From Nageia nagi (Eukaryota; Pinophyta), in assembly GCA_050084985.1 (NCBI GenBank), contig JBITNC010000001.1, positions 5,332,001 through 5,396,000 of the forward strand: a stretch of 64,000 nucleotides of DNA, given 5' to 3'. Of this stretch, positions 11,851-24,795 are shown in pieces; the stretch's first letter is position 1, and each line of letters begins with the position of its first letter. Under the pieces are notes generated by a model, which worked only from the letters and a program-made list of their open reading frames with translations, made no database searches and had not been told where the DNA came from. Position numbers and translations under genes: made by a program.

Positions 11851-13700
11851 CTAACATCACACATCCCCTCCATCCACCTTGTATTTTACAAGATCACCAT
11901 AGTGCTTAGCTAATAACATAATATTATTTGTATAATATAGATAGATTTCTTTTAATCTTCATTTAAACCCATTGGTTTGTAGGACCTATCATAGTTTGTA
12001 CAAAAGTAAATATTTATCAATTAAATATTTGAATTATTATTTATCATATAAATAAAACCAATGAATAATAATCTAAACTTGAATCTAACTATGTTTATAT
12101 CATTAGAAAATTGACTTAGTAAATTAAGTATAAGAACCACTACTTTCTAATAGTAATCTCTTTCTTGTTGATATAGTTATATGTCATTGTACATACCCAT
12201 AATTGTATTATGATATTCATTGATTTCACCAATCATTCACTCAATATCTTGGCTGGTATTCATATTGGCTCCTACCACTATCACATTTATTGTCTCAATT
12301 ATACCTCATAGTTGATCTCATTCCTCATGCAACACTCTTAGTTATTCAAAAATCATTGCTTGATACTCTTTAATTTTCCTTAAATATTTCTTCTTAACAA
12401 TCAATGTATCCTTCTCCACCATTACTATAAAAAGTTATTATAGAAGCTCTCACCTTTCTAAGTTCCATGTTGTCTCCAATATCTCTTCCACATTCAAGTG
12501 TGGCCTTAAGGATTCAATTTAATAATCATTTGGATGAATTGTGTGTATGTTCCTCCCATATAAAGAGAGGCCAAGTCTTTCCCTCATACTCATATAGGAA
12601 CTTATCTTCCTATTGTTTTCCTCCATGAAATCCTAATACTTACAATGCTTACGCTTTACTCATGAATAAATTATAAAAAAGAAATTACTAGTTTGGATTG
12701 ATAAATTTCTTGAAAGAAATGAAATAAAGTAAATCATAAGAATTTAAATTAAATTCGATTGATAAAATTATTCCAAAAGATAGAATACATAAATGATATT
12801 ATCATAACCAAATAACAACTACATATGCCAAATATTATAATGTATGCAATAAGTTCTTATCATCATATCATAAACTAAATCATATTGTTAGTTTTTCTTT
12901 TGCAATGGATAGTAATTGCTAAGATTAGTGTTTATGAACCTAATTGTAACTAATATTCTTATTGATTTATATAAATACTAAATAGAGAAGGGGATAACAA
13001 GATTCCTTGTTTAAATATGATATCATAATTAATGTATCACCTTCAAATTCATAATTTGAATTGAGGCATCTTAATCATACATTAACACTTCCATTTTTTT
13101 TTGTTAAGACCAAAAAAATACATGGTAAATTAAAGTTTTTTTTTAATATAGGAACCCAAATACTATATTTAAAATTTTATAACAATTTGGCCAATAATAT
13201 ATTAGAAATTAACTTCATTTGAATTGCAAATTTGACTTCATCAATAGTTTCTAGTAAGATTTGATGAAACATGGACCCCCTAATGAAACACAAGTGCATT
13301 TCAAGTGAAATGTGAACCCTTTGATAGAATGTAGGTACACATGTGGAAATCCAAAATGTATGAGCCTTGGGAATATGTACTAAAACATTACTACATTCTA
13401 TAATGTTCTAATGAAATGCTAACATATTTCATTTGTTTTATCTTTTGTTCTTTTAGGTGTTATATTTTGCTTGGTTTTGTAATTATAGGTCTTAGACTGT
13501 TCATTTCATATTTTGGATAGATTCTTCTTCATCCAAATTGTAGATAGTGTGTTATTTCATTCTTATTTAGGTTGATTCCAACTTGGTTATATTGGTGTGT
13601 AGCATTTGTTATTGAAGATTGAATATTTAAGACTCCATTATTCTCCACTATTCTATCTTTTTCATTGTATATTTTCTTCATTATGATTTATTATAATATA
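11851..13700. other. AT-rich spacer, no gene recognised
   Basis: No supported coding sequence. 12100-12650 is slightly less AT-rich and resembles decayed transposon coding DNA without a recognisable motif. 13266-13720 may hold the 5' LTR of the copia remnant that follows, but no second LTR copy was found to define it. Confidence 0.5.
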
Positions 13701-13723
13701 TTTGTTTCGGCTATACACTTTAT

Positions 13724-13738
13724 TGCGGTATCAAAGGT
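13724..13738 (+). other. Primer-binding site of a decayed copia element
   Basis: tgcggtatcaaaggt differs by a few bases from the tRNA-iMet site TGGTATCAGAGC used by plant copia elements. It lies about 95 bp upstream of the gag start at 13831, as expected. Confidence 0.55.
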
Positions 13739-13830
13739 TGGTTTGGTTGAAGGGTTTGAATAAGCCTATGATATTTGTAGTAATTTATTAAATTAATATT
13801 TGAGATTTTTATCTTGTTTATTAACCTATA

Positions 13831-14850
13831 ATGGCCAACAACATAAAGTTCCTTCCCATTCTAGAGTTTGATAGAGCAGGCTATGAATACTAGAGCATAA
13901 AAATAAAGACTTTATTAATGGGAAAAGGTTTATGGGATATTATTGAAGATGTCTACGCTAAAGAAAATAATTGGAGAACACTCTTCAAGATATTAATAGG
14001 AAAATAAGGAAGGAGACACATACGAAGAATTATTTAGCTCTCTATCATAATTAATCTACATTTGAGAAGAGAATATTTCCAAGAATTTTTGGTTGCACAT
14101 TAGCTAAACAAGAATGGAAGGCTTTGACATATGGATATCACAAAAGTGACTAGGTCAATCAAGTTAAATTACAAACTCCTAGAAGAGATTTTGGGAATTT
14201 GAAGATGCAAGAAAGTGAAGGTGTTGGAGATTATTATGTGAGAGTGAAGGTTGTTATCAACAAAATGGAAACTCTTAGAGAACTGCTAAATAAGTTATTA
14301 TCAAGAAGGTGTTAAGAACACTTACCCCCAAATGGCACCATACTGATATCATTATTAAAGAGAGATAAACTCTATCCACTCTATAATATGATCAATTGAT
14401 AGGCTCTCTCATGTCACATGAGGAAAGGTTGAAAGAAACTACTATTGGTGGTGTTGAGAAGAAAGCATTTTTTTCCAAGAAGACTAAAGAAAATTCTAGT
14501 GGATAAAGAAATGGAAATGGCCAAGGGAGAGATCAAAATTCTTATAAAGGAAGAGGAAGAGGTAGATGTGGTTAAAACTAGAAGAGGAAGAGCTAGAGCC
14601 AAAATTGATAAGAATAATATGTAATGTTACCATTGCAATAAATATGTACATTTTGAGAGAAAGTGTAGAATTAAGGTTTGTAATGAAGGGAGGAAAACCA
14701 ATTATAATGAAGAGGATACCATGGGTGATCAAAATTTATTCTTATCATATAATAAGGATAATAAGAATCTACAAGAGACATGGATACATGGTACATGATG
14801 TTCCAATCACATGATTGAACAATGTTTGAAGGATTAGTTTGAATAGGTTG
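13831..14850 (+). pseudogene. Ty1/copia gag and start of protease, decayed
   Basis: The start MANNIKFLPILEFDRAGYEY is the usual opening of plant copia gag (UBN2/Retrotran_gag type). Further words in order, across at least eight stops and several frameshifts, are MGKGLWDIIEDV, LKMQESEG-like, YYVRVK, INKMETL, SHEERLKETTIGGVEKKAF, then a basic glycine/arginine-rich stretch. A complete CX2CX4HX4C zinc knuckle is encoded at 14625-14666. The protease motif follows at 14780-14810 as a W....(stop)CSNHM remnant with its catalytic Asp lost. No integrase or RT follows. The short frames here (14414-14814) cover only pieces of this. Confidence 0.8.
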
Positions 14851-14874
14851 AATTGAGATCTAATTTTGTGGCAT

Positions 14875-14885
14875 TGAAGGGGGAG
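14875..14885 (+). other. Polypurine tract remnant of the copia fragment
   Basis: gaagggggag preceded by 'tggcatt' resembles the tracts at 410-418 and at 37842-37850 (minus). It suggests that most of pol was deleted between protease and the 3' end. The sequence after it does not start TGTT, so the LTR junction is altered. Confidence 0.4.
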
Positions 14886-14886
14886 T

Positions 14887-16859
14887 TACTATTGGAGGTT
14901 GTTGTGGTGGTTCAACTTATTTTACTTTTTATTGATATTGTTGAGAAACCAATTGTTGTGCTTTTATTAGCTCTTTTACCTTTAATTGATAAAAGGGACT
15001 AGTTATATTAGTTATTTATTCTTCGTGTTATCAAACATTTGATATAAGTAATCTATCCTTTATTCATTTGTGGCATTTTGAAAAGTTTAAGATTCTTGTG
15101 GATCAAATAAGATATTAATTTTGATACAATATTCTCCAATATTCCAATCATATTTCTTTACATAGGCTCTATTGAGTATGGAACTAATTTCTTATGTAGG
15201 ATCTCTAATTTTTTTAGGTTCTATCATAATTTTCTTACCTTTGTCTACTTGATGAACTTCATGCAACTTACCTTAATCAGCTGGTTCTTGATATTGTTTC
15301 AAGGGTCAGAAAGAATATTCGTAACATATGATCGATGGTAAGTAAAAAGAGGTTATACAATTAGAAATAGGTCTAGATTCACTAACTTTAAAAATATTGA
15401 CACCATGATTATAGTCTAGAATAGTGTTGGTGTTAGCTTTGCTAACTGAAGATATAGATGGTTTGTCATTTTCATATTGAAATAAATAATTTAAACTTTG
15501 TAGACTATTTGTTTCTTGATGTACATATATTATCACTTTTTGTTGAAATATATTGATAATAACTTGATAATATTTTTTTACTAATAAAATGGTCTAATCA
15601 TTTGTTAAGAAACATCAATTTAGTCACAAATTTTACATTAAGGGGAATGATATCCAAATTAGTTTAAGGTTCAAATGTTGCCAATTTATTTTCTAAATTA
15701 TTACTATTAACCTCTTCAACATTTTGTAAATTATACCTACTATACTCATTTTGCTTGAACTTATAGATTCAATTTTTTGTTGTTCTTGATCATTACAACC
15801 AAAGACAATAGTACTTTCTTCATAACTTTAACAATAGGATTTGGTTCTTCAAATTGTTCCTCAATATTATATATTCTTATACTTCTTATTTCATAAAAAT
15901 GAACCTTTACTTTTGAAACCTTAGGTTATTTTTCTAAAGGTAAAGCATTTTTAGGAATAAAAGCATAATAAACGATGGTGTTATCTTTTTGTTTCAAAAT
16001 ATTTATAAGAAAAATAGACAAATCTAAAGACAACAATGCAAAAGGATTCATGTTTATAAAAATAATGACTCCACAGAGAGAAAATTTGATCTCAACACAA
16101 AGCTAGTGTTTGATTGAAGAAGGTTGGGTTCATCAAAATGTATCTAAATAATTATTTACAATAATAAATAAAGTTAAATAAAGACTACTAATATAGGTGC
16201 AAATCACTTATCAAGATCCTAAATCCTAATACTAAGAAAGTGTGGACCTAATATAGTAGCAATCCTTTTAATGTCACTTGGTATGTAGTGGATTGGATTA
16301 GATTTAGGAAGAAGCAGATATAGATATGCAATGAATAAGATCAAAGCTCTTCCTCTTTTATATTTGTCACTCTATTGATCAAAGGAGAAAAATGCATATG
16401 TTGTAGTTGCAGATCACCAACATTACATGTGTTATTCTTATTGTAGTATTAGGGTATATAAAGATAATAGTAAGTATCATAAAGCTCAAAACATAACATA
16501 TTCTCAAATAGGTGGTATCAAAAGATATTGATAGTATGAAGTGATGTAGTGATAACCACCTATCATGGAGATCCGATAAGTATTATCAACCTAGGTTCTT
16601 CCTTTTATATTTACAAAGATATAAAAAGAGGTGATGATCAATATTATATAAAAATAATAATATAATATTTCCAATATCAAGATATATCTAGATGCAATCA
16701 TGATTAATGATATTACTTGGAACTTAGCACATGATATAATACTTTATTAGCAAATTAGCCTTGATTCTTATATAATTGGTAATTATCCTTTTAGATACCT
16801 AGAATATGATTTATTAATTAATAAGAAATCATATTTAAGTGTATAAACTTGTAGCCCTA
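14887..16859. other. AT-rich spacer, no gene recognised
   Basis: No coding sequence I can support. The 76-residue minus-strand frame at 15306-15536 shows no known motif. A 'ggtggtatcaaaag' word at 16511 resembles a copia primer-binding site but has no LTR or gag beside it. Confidence 0.5.
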
Positions 16860-17442
16860 AAATCCCTGCATTATGAAACTAACACACACAAAGATGTTAT
16901 ATTAAAATAAGAATTAAAATATATACATAACCATGCTTTCAAATTTAAGTAAAATTGATTAGGATTTGTAAATAACTATTGTAGATGCTCTAATTATGTC
17001 TTAAACCTATGTAATATTTGAAATATCAAGATCCTAATGCAATCTAACAATTTTAGGGGACCTCCAACCCTAATCCTTTAAGGCCTTAGGGTAACTAGAT
17101 AACTTTTCTAAGTTATCCAATCTTGTGTGTGAGCCCCTTAATCCAAATTCGTATGGATGATAGAATATAGAAGCATGCCTATTATACAAAATGTGTTTAT
17201 GCCTAGAAATATAACCTTTAAAAAAGTATTTAGATAATTCTAAGAGATCTAACACATCGATTAATCTAGAATCCTAGAATAAAGACTAAAATCCTTAACA
17301 AATCAAGAATCTTAAATCCCTTAGATCCAAAAGGGTCCAAGGATACCCATAAAGTTTAGATTAGTTTTTGACTATAAATTTATCAAATATATGTGTTTTA
17401 AATGAAAATTAATATGAAATTAATCTATATGTATACTACATG
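16860..17442 (-). repeat. Left part of an old gypsy LTR, interrupted by the next element
   Basis: The segment parallels 17500-18070 inside the neighbouring LTR: a 'ctttaaggcc..agg' block, an 'aaggatacccata' block, then 'atactacatg'. In the neighbouring LTR that last word continues 'cacacaaatttag'; here it breaks off at 17442 and the target appears to resume at 25910 with 'catgcaccaaaagc'. It is therefore an older copy of a related LTR used as the insertion site. Confidence 0.6.
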
Positions 17443-18641
17443 TTTAAGGTGTAAATTTGTGCTCAAATGTACCTCAACAAGCTTAAACTCACCAAAATCA
17501 TACACAAACTCATACATACATAACAATGCTTTACTAGGTGTGCACTCACCAAAATCTAGGTAAATATGACTTTAAATTTAGAAATAATAAACTAAAACCT
17601 TTCAAGAATAAAAATAAACCCCTAAATGCATCTAAATGGGTAGGGGGAACTCCTAGCCTAGGCCCTTTAAGGCACCTAGGTGAGCTTGGAGTGAATTTCC
17701 TCACTCCAAAGATGCAATGTGAGCCCCCAAGCCCTCAAATCAATGAGAACAAATGAAATTGGAATGCTTATTGTAAAAATGCTTATGTCTAGATGATATT
17801 TAAATAATTTTTATGGTGTATTTAAGCTATGGATATGATCTTTACACTTTTATATGGTCAAAAATGAAATCTAGTGCATGAAACTTCAAAAAACCTTCAA
17901 ATGCTTTAAAATTAAAAAGATCTTTAAAGATCCTTGGATCAGGATGATCCAAGGATACCCATGAGATCCAATGGATGTATATAACTTGTATTTATGCTAT
18001 TATGAGTTCAAAATATAATTTTAATGGTGGAAATCCAAACTAATATGATATTAGCCTAACAAAATACTACATGCACACAAATTTAGTGGAGGATACAAAT
18101 GTACATCTTCCAAATCTCTTCCATGGTTTTGATCTCTTCAAATCCCTACAAAATCCTTAAGTACACCAAATATATGAAATAATAACTCAATTCAATCATG
18201 AAATCATCATAGAAATGTTACCTATCCTTCATTAGAGCTAGCTTAATGAAGTTTTATGGATGATTTGGGGAGTAAACCCTTGAAATTTTCAAACGTAGGT
18301 TCAAACCCTAGCTTGATCACTTGAGAGAGAATTAGGAGCACAAAATCACTTAAGATAAATTTCAAAATTAGGAGCACAAATGAATTAGAAGTAAATGAAT
18401 TAGCAGGATTTTCTAATTTTTGCATTGAGTTTTATACTCCTTTAGCCAACTTAAGTGAATAATTCTAGATACCCACTTTTGCTTTATTTTTGTATTAAAA
18501 TCACTTTTTGCTCTAATTTAACTTTTTTAGTAGTTTGATTTTGCATGAATAAATATTAGGATTAAATCAATAATGCATTTAAAAAATATCAATGTCATAA
18601 AATACATCTACTCAAAAAAGTATTATTTTTCGGTGTCTACA
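17443..18641 (-). repeat. 3' LTR of the gypsy gag-only element
   Basis: About 1.2 kb; on the minus strand it starts TGTAGACACC. It aligns to 24796-25909 along its length ('tgggtagggggaactcct', 'aagatgcaatgtgagc', 'ggatcc..ggatacccatga', 'gatttggggagtaaaccc'). The right copy has lost about 200 bp near 25770, which explains the length difference. The 72-residue frame at 17538-17756 lies in the LTR and has a counterpart at 24908-25177; it is a repeat shadow. Confidence 0.75.
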
Positions 18642-20385
18642 TTTTGCCCCTGTTGGAGTAAGTCTTTTGCATAAAAGACTTATTTCAGCAAGTGTAGATA
18701 CATGAATATTAGTTAGAAGAACATTTTAAATTTGAACTTGAAAAATGAAACTTTGTGTACAATACTAAATTGAAAAATTTTAGTTTTTGAAGTTGAAAAT
18801 CTATAATACTAAATTGGAAATTTGTCCTTTTGAAACTTGGAAAATTTACAATACTAAATTGGAAATTTTTGTCTTTTTGAATTTTGAACACAAATGCTAA
18901 ATTGGAAAATTTTTCAATGCTAAAATTTCTAAAATCACCATAGGCATGTTACCTATACTTCATTAGAGGTAGCTTGATGAAGTTTGATGGATGATTTAGA
19001 GAGTAAACCCTTGAAATTTTCAAACTTAGTTTCAAACCCTAGCTTGATAACTTGAGAGAGAATTAGAAGCACAAAATCACTTGAGAGAAATTTCAAAATT
19101 AGGAGCACAAATGAATTATAAGTAAATGAATTAGTAGGATTTTCTAATTTTGCATTGAGTTTTATACTCCTTTACTAACTTAAGTGAATAATTCTAGATA
19201 CCCACTTTTGTTTTATTTTTGTATTAAAATCACTTTTTGCTCTAATTTAACTTTTTTAGTAGTTCAATTTTGCATGAATAAATATTAGGAGTAAATCAAT
19301 AATGCATTTATAAAATATCAATGTTAGAAAATACATCTAATTAAAAAATTATTATTTTTCAATGTCCACATTTTGGCCCTATTGGAGTAGGTCTTTTGCA
19401 CAAAAGACTTAGTTCAACAAGTGTAGATACATGAATATTAGTTAGAAGAACATTTTGAAATTTGAACTTGAAAAATGAGACTTTGTGTACAATACTAAAT
19501 TGAAAAATTTTAGTTTTTGAAATTGAAAATCTATAATACTAAATTGGAAATTTTTCCTTTTGAAACTTGGAAAATTTACAATATTAAATTGGAAATTTTG
19601 CCTTTTTGAATTTTGAACACAAATGCTAAATTGGAAAATTTTCCAATGCTAAAATTTATGAAATCACCATAGGCATGTTACCTATCCTTCATTAGAGGTA
19701 GCTTGATGAAGTTTGATGGATGATTTAGGGAGTAAACCCTTGAAATTTTCAAACTTAGCTTCAAACCCTAGCTTAATCACTTGAGAGAGAATTAGAAGCA
19801 CAAAATCACTTGAGAGAAATTTCAAAATTAGGAGCACAAATGAATTAGAAGTAAATGAATTAGTAGGATTTTCTAATTTTGCATTGAGTTTTATACTCCT
19901 TTAGCCAACTTAAGTGAATAATTCTAGATACCCACTTTTGCATTATTTTTGTATTAAAATCACTTTTTGCTCTAATTTAACTTTTTTAGTAGTTTGACTT
20001 TGTATAAATAAATATTAGGAGTAAATCAATAATGGATTTAAAAAATATCAATGTTATAAAATACATCTACTCAAAAAAATATTAGTTTTTAGTGTCTACA
20101 TTTTGCCCCTATTGGAGTAGGTCTTTTGCACAAAAGACTTAGTTCAGCAAGTGTAGATACATGAATATTAGTTAGAAGAGCATTTCAAAATTTGAACTTG
20201 AAAAATGAAACTTTGTGTACAATACTAAATTGAAAAGTTTTAGTTTTTGAAATTGAAAATCTATAATACTAAATTGGAATTTTTTTCTTTTGAAACTTGG
20301 AAAATTTACAATACTAAATTGGAAATTTTGCCTTTTTGAATTTTGAACACAAATGCTAAATTGTAAAATTTTCCAATGCTAAATT
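18200..20385. repeat. Three tandem copies of a 729 bp unit spanning the LTR/polypurine-tract junction
   Basis: The anchor 'aaatcaccataggcatg' (or its variant) begins units at 18200, 18931 and 19660, and the junction 'gtctaca|ttttg' falls at 18641, 19370 and 20100, so the period is 729-730 bp. Each unit carries about 440 bp of the U3 end of the LTR, the polypurine tract, and about 290 bp of 3' non-coding sequence. The copies are roughly 95% alike by eye. Gag abuts the third copy at about 20385. Confidence 0.9.
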
Positions 20386-23022
20386 TTTTGATTTTGAGAT
20401 GCATCATTGAATACCAACTTCCCATCATCTATAAAGCTTTGAAAAACTCTCCTCAAAGTCAAGCACCAATCAGTACTATATCCTTGTACTCTATGAAATT
20501 CATAAAATTCATCATCTTTGTACCAAGGTTTTAATATCAAACTTGGATCCCATTTCACTTTTAGCAATATTAGTAATTATGCTTCATTTAAACTTTTGAA
20601 TATTTGATTCAAAGCCTCATTCAATGGTGTAAAAGTTTTATACATCCTGGAAGACTACCCATGTTCTTGATTTTGATATTGATTCTGATTCTTTTCATTC
20701 AATTGATCCTATTGCACATTTTGCACTTGAGGTGGTGATGGTGCTTGAAGAATTAGTTGATTTACCTAAGCCTTATCAAAAGTATTTGCATCATTCTAAG
20801 TTGAATTGTATCCTCTATTATGATTATGTGAATGGTTTTCCTTTTTTTCCAATTTGATCTCTCCATTTTGAACCATGACCTCCTCTATAACCTTTGCTTG
20901 GGAAATAGCTTCCTAAAAATTCCTATGCTATTGGATTTGAAAATGTGTGGATATTTGTCTAATACAACTCTTACTAAAAAGTCTGACCAACTCCTCTTGA
21001 GGAAAAGAGAAGTTCAAATCCGTAATCAAATATCATCACCTAGAAACATAATCAGAGATGAATTCTTGATCAAATTGAGATAATTTCATCAAATTTGAAA
21101 TGGAATCCCTCTTATTGATGTTGATAAAAAACTTTTCAAGAAAGATATTTACAAGTTCCTCAAATTATCACAAGCTATGTTGTGGAAGAGAATTATATTG
21201 ATTCATATCTTGTCCCCCAAGAGTCATAGGAAAACTTCTTAAAAGGAGGGCATCATCGTGTGCTATCAAATAAAAAATAGATTTAAAGTGCCTCAAATGC
21301 TCTTTTGGATCCTCCTTACTCTTGAACTTGTTTATCTTAGGCATCTCAAACTTCTTGGGGTAAGTTCTTATGGGATAGAAGGATGTATAGGCTCATTACA
21401 AATCTCCCCATAACTCACTTTAGATGAACTTGGATTATATGCTTTAGTCTCTATTTATTTCAACATTCTCATGATTTGACTTTCCTCATTCATGCTAGGC
21501 ACTCCAAAAGATGAATTTGGTCCACCATGGGATGGGTTTGATCATCATAATTATGACTTTTTTATTTAATGAACTCATTTGTCTCTCAAAATTATATGCA
21601 TTGGGGTTATAAGAAGTGACTTGGTGATCGCAAGATTACCCTTGTGTATTATACCCAAGATTCTAATTATAAACTTGTTGTGGGTCTTGAGTTTGGAATC
21701 GAGTATTAGGACATTGATTTGTTTGTACATTTTGACTACTACCTTGTTACATACCATACCCTTATCCTTGATGTGTACCATGTGACATATTATAATTTTG
21801 ATTTTCATGTGAATCAACCAATTATTTTTTATACATAAGTGCTTGTAGGTTTCCAATCAATTTTTGCATGTCCTCTATGGATGAATTTGAGGAACCTTGT
21901 TGGGTACTAGATGAATTGGTATTTGGAGTAGAATATGTTTGAAATGGAATGTTTTGGAAATGAGTCATAACTTGGTTTGGCACACCTTATGTATTATGAA
22001 ATGGAGGAATTTTAAAGTGGTTCATATCTTGGTCTAATCCACCTTGGTTTCTTCCACTTTGGGTATTATGAAATTGCACAAAAGGTTGACCAAGGCTATC
22101 CCAATCATCAAAACTAGTAGGGTTGGATTGATCAATATGAGGGGTTGAAGCTTGTGGATTAAAATTCCAAGACACTTAGTTTTGTGGAATTTGGAAGTTA
22201 TTAGTACTAGTGTTTTGGACATTAGGTGGAGTTTGAAAAGCAATGTTTTGAGGAGAATTAGCTTGATTGGAATTCATTGCTCTTTGGTGTGAAGGAGGTG
22301 TGTTATGTTAAACAACATTTTGAAAGTTTGGTTTACTATTTTAGAATAATTATCATGGTTCAACATTAGGGGGGTTGTGGTTGTGGTATGGTAGGCTTCT
22401 CTAGGGATAACCTTCTATTGACTATATCTTGTGCTTTTTTTATGTTATCTTGAAAATTGAAGCAAATCAAGATTTAGTTATAAGTCTTTTATAACCAAAG
22501 GTTCTTTATATGGTTGAGATGGATTAGGTTTTGAACTTTGGTTGGTAGGTAACATACAATCTTAAGGTGGGAACCAACCTTGGCCAAGATTTTGTGCAAT
22601 AGATGTTGTGGGAATGAAATTATCTTAAGGAATGGAGGGTTGGGAATTTTTCTTTTGTATATCATCCATCATATCTTAGTACCAATCCCTTTTATTAGGT
22701 TATTTTTTATATATATTTTGAGAATGTGAGTATGTACCAATAGAAGGTAATGGCACACTACCACCCATAAGAGTACTATAATACTTATCTAGCCACATCA
22801 GAGTATCTCTTGGCTTTCCATGGGATTGAGAAGAAGCTTGTGGTGAGGGACCACTTGTTTTGTTATCTTCCTCCATTATCTTATCCCATTGTTGAGGTGT
22901 GAGTTTTGGATTACTTGTAGTACTTTATAAAACCTAATGGATTGTTCATCAATAGTAGCTTTAGGTTCCTTTTTCTCTTCACTTTCCTCCTTTTGTTTCT
23001 TTAAAGCTCTTGTGTCTACCAT
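20385..23022 (-). pseudogene. Ty3/gypsy gag, decayed
   Basis: A start MVDTRALKKQKEE at 23022 is followed by an acidic/basic stretch, TPQQWDKIMEEDN, MWLDKYYSTL and a long Gln/Asn-rich region (about 22300-21500). The Retrotrans_gag domain follows at 21344-20890, read in pieces: MPKINKFKSKEDPKEHLRHF, AHDDALLLRSFPMTLGGQ, NIFLEKFF, SQFDQEFISDYVSR, LNFSFPQEELVRLF, FQEAISQAKVIEEVM. It ends KPWYKDDEFYEFHRVQGYST (20379-20567), a cysteine-poor variant of the segment just after the gag domain in Tat/Athila-like elements. Stops and frameshifts interrupt it throughout. Pol is missing. Confidence 0.8.
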
Positions 23023-24795
23023 ACCATAATGGTGGAATTCTCATACCAAAATGGATCCATTATAACTTGACTACAAGGTAACACTTTTACAATTATGAGA
23101 ACAATGAAACTAAAAGTACAAACAAATGAATGAAACAAAAACTCAGTATAAAGATTACAATTTTTTTGAAATATTTAAATCATTTTTAGTGTGATGCAAA
23201 TCTAACACAAATACCTAGGATGCAATGCATACACTATATGAAGATAGCAATGTTTAAGATAGCACTTTTTTATTATCTTTTTCTAATTTTCTCTTGGTCC
23301 AATTTGACTCTTTATCTTTTTAGTGTAGATTAATTTTAATGAAATTTTTAATTCCAACATAACCTTGTTTATGTTTCCCTAGACCCAATGATTCTATTCA
23401 AGAGTTTATCAAGGTAAGGATCAATCTCTTGGGGTGTAGAACATTTTACAAGTGTATCTCAAGTACCTCTATTGACACTTATCATCAATAAAGGGGGCCT
23501 CCCACCTTGGTAATGAAATCCAAGTATGTGTTAGGCCATGGTGATGAAATCCACTTACCCTAGTCACTCCCTAGGAATGTGAAGGAGTTTAGTACAAGAA
23601 AGCAAATATGAGATGCACACTACTCCCTCATAAATGATTGGCAATCCCTTCCAAGGTATGCTCTTTTTGATAACTTTTTGCTTTTTCAAAATGGAAATGA
23701 AGAAAAAATGATTTCAATGGATACAACAAAGAGTAAACAAGTTCCCAACAATAAGAAAACCCTTAATTCAATATATAAATTTAAAACCCAAAGTAGATTT
23801 TTGTGTGTGTATGCAATAATACCCCCAAGAATGAATGAAATTTCACTACTACACAACTCAAGCAAAGCAAGCCTAGGTTGCACCAAGCAAAGAAACTATA
23901 TTGACAAGGTACAAAAAAAGATTCAAATTCTAATCTAGATAAGAACATTCCCTCCTACTCCAAGTGTATAGCAAGTAGGTTACAAGTCCCTCCCAAAATG
24001 AGAGATCTTTAAACAACCTAATGCCAATCACCAAGTCAAATAAGCAAAATATAAACAAACAATGGATGCACACCTTAACATAGGTGTAAATACATCCCTT
24101 ACAATGTTACAACATTATTTTTGGCTATGAAAAGCCAAAAAAATCACTTCCTATTACAAATTTGAGACTAAAATTTTGAAAAAACCAACTTCATGTTCGT
24201 AGACACAATAAGTACTACATATCATTTGAGTTTTCTAAGAGAAAAAGACCTTTTCTTAGAGACATAGTATGTATGGGAACTTTTTTGAAATGCAGTGCAT
24301 CTAGGACTAAGCATAATGCATTTGGGAAGCTATGGACCAGAAGCAGTATGTTTGAGTGCTAGATGTAGTGCATCTAGGGCTAGACAAAATGCATTTGGGT
24401 GCTTGTATGGCTAGATGTAGTGCTTCTAGTTGGATACATAGTGCATATGGGAAAAATATTTTTTTTAGCTCTAAAATAGGCCTACAACTCTCCTACACCT
24501 CTCTGCAAAATCTGATGTCTACTCAAAGATGCAGTGCATCTGGAATGAGAAGCAATAGGTACTACATCTAGTAAAAATGGACAAATCTAGAATCTAAACT
24601 TTTATATATAATCTACCTCCATCATTAGGCTTTCCTATCAAAATTCCACTCAAAATTATATGTATATAAGATAGGATTTACTTGTTTTTCCCACTTAGGT
24701 GGGTGAAAATCAAGAAAACCCCAAAATGAGTAAATCTTACAAATTAAAGGAGAAAGGTGAAGAGAATACCAAATTTGCAAGTTGTAGTAGATTCA
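23023..24795 (-). other. 5' leader of the gypsy gag-only element
   Basis: Non-coding sequence between gag and the 5' LTR. 24280-24560 contains a degenerate short repeat built on 'gcagtgcatctag' and 'atgcatttggg' words. No clear primer-binding site beginning TGG was found directly beside the LTR, so either the LTR end or the site has mutated. The 86-residue frame at 23678-23938 has no known motif. Confidence 0.5.

Noticed and set aside
14414-14814. Three short frames of 62-82 residues
   Set aside because: The plus-strand one is in part an out-of-frame reading of the copia gag remnant; the minus-strand ones are its antisense.
16511-16525. Copia-type primer-binding site
   Set aside because: Only a partial match to TGGTATCAGAGC, with no LTR end before it and no gag after it.
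17538-17756. Frame conserved between 17538-17756 and 24908-25177
   Set aside because: Both copies are at the same place in the two LTRs of one element, so the similarity is LTR homology, not a protein.
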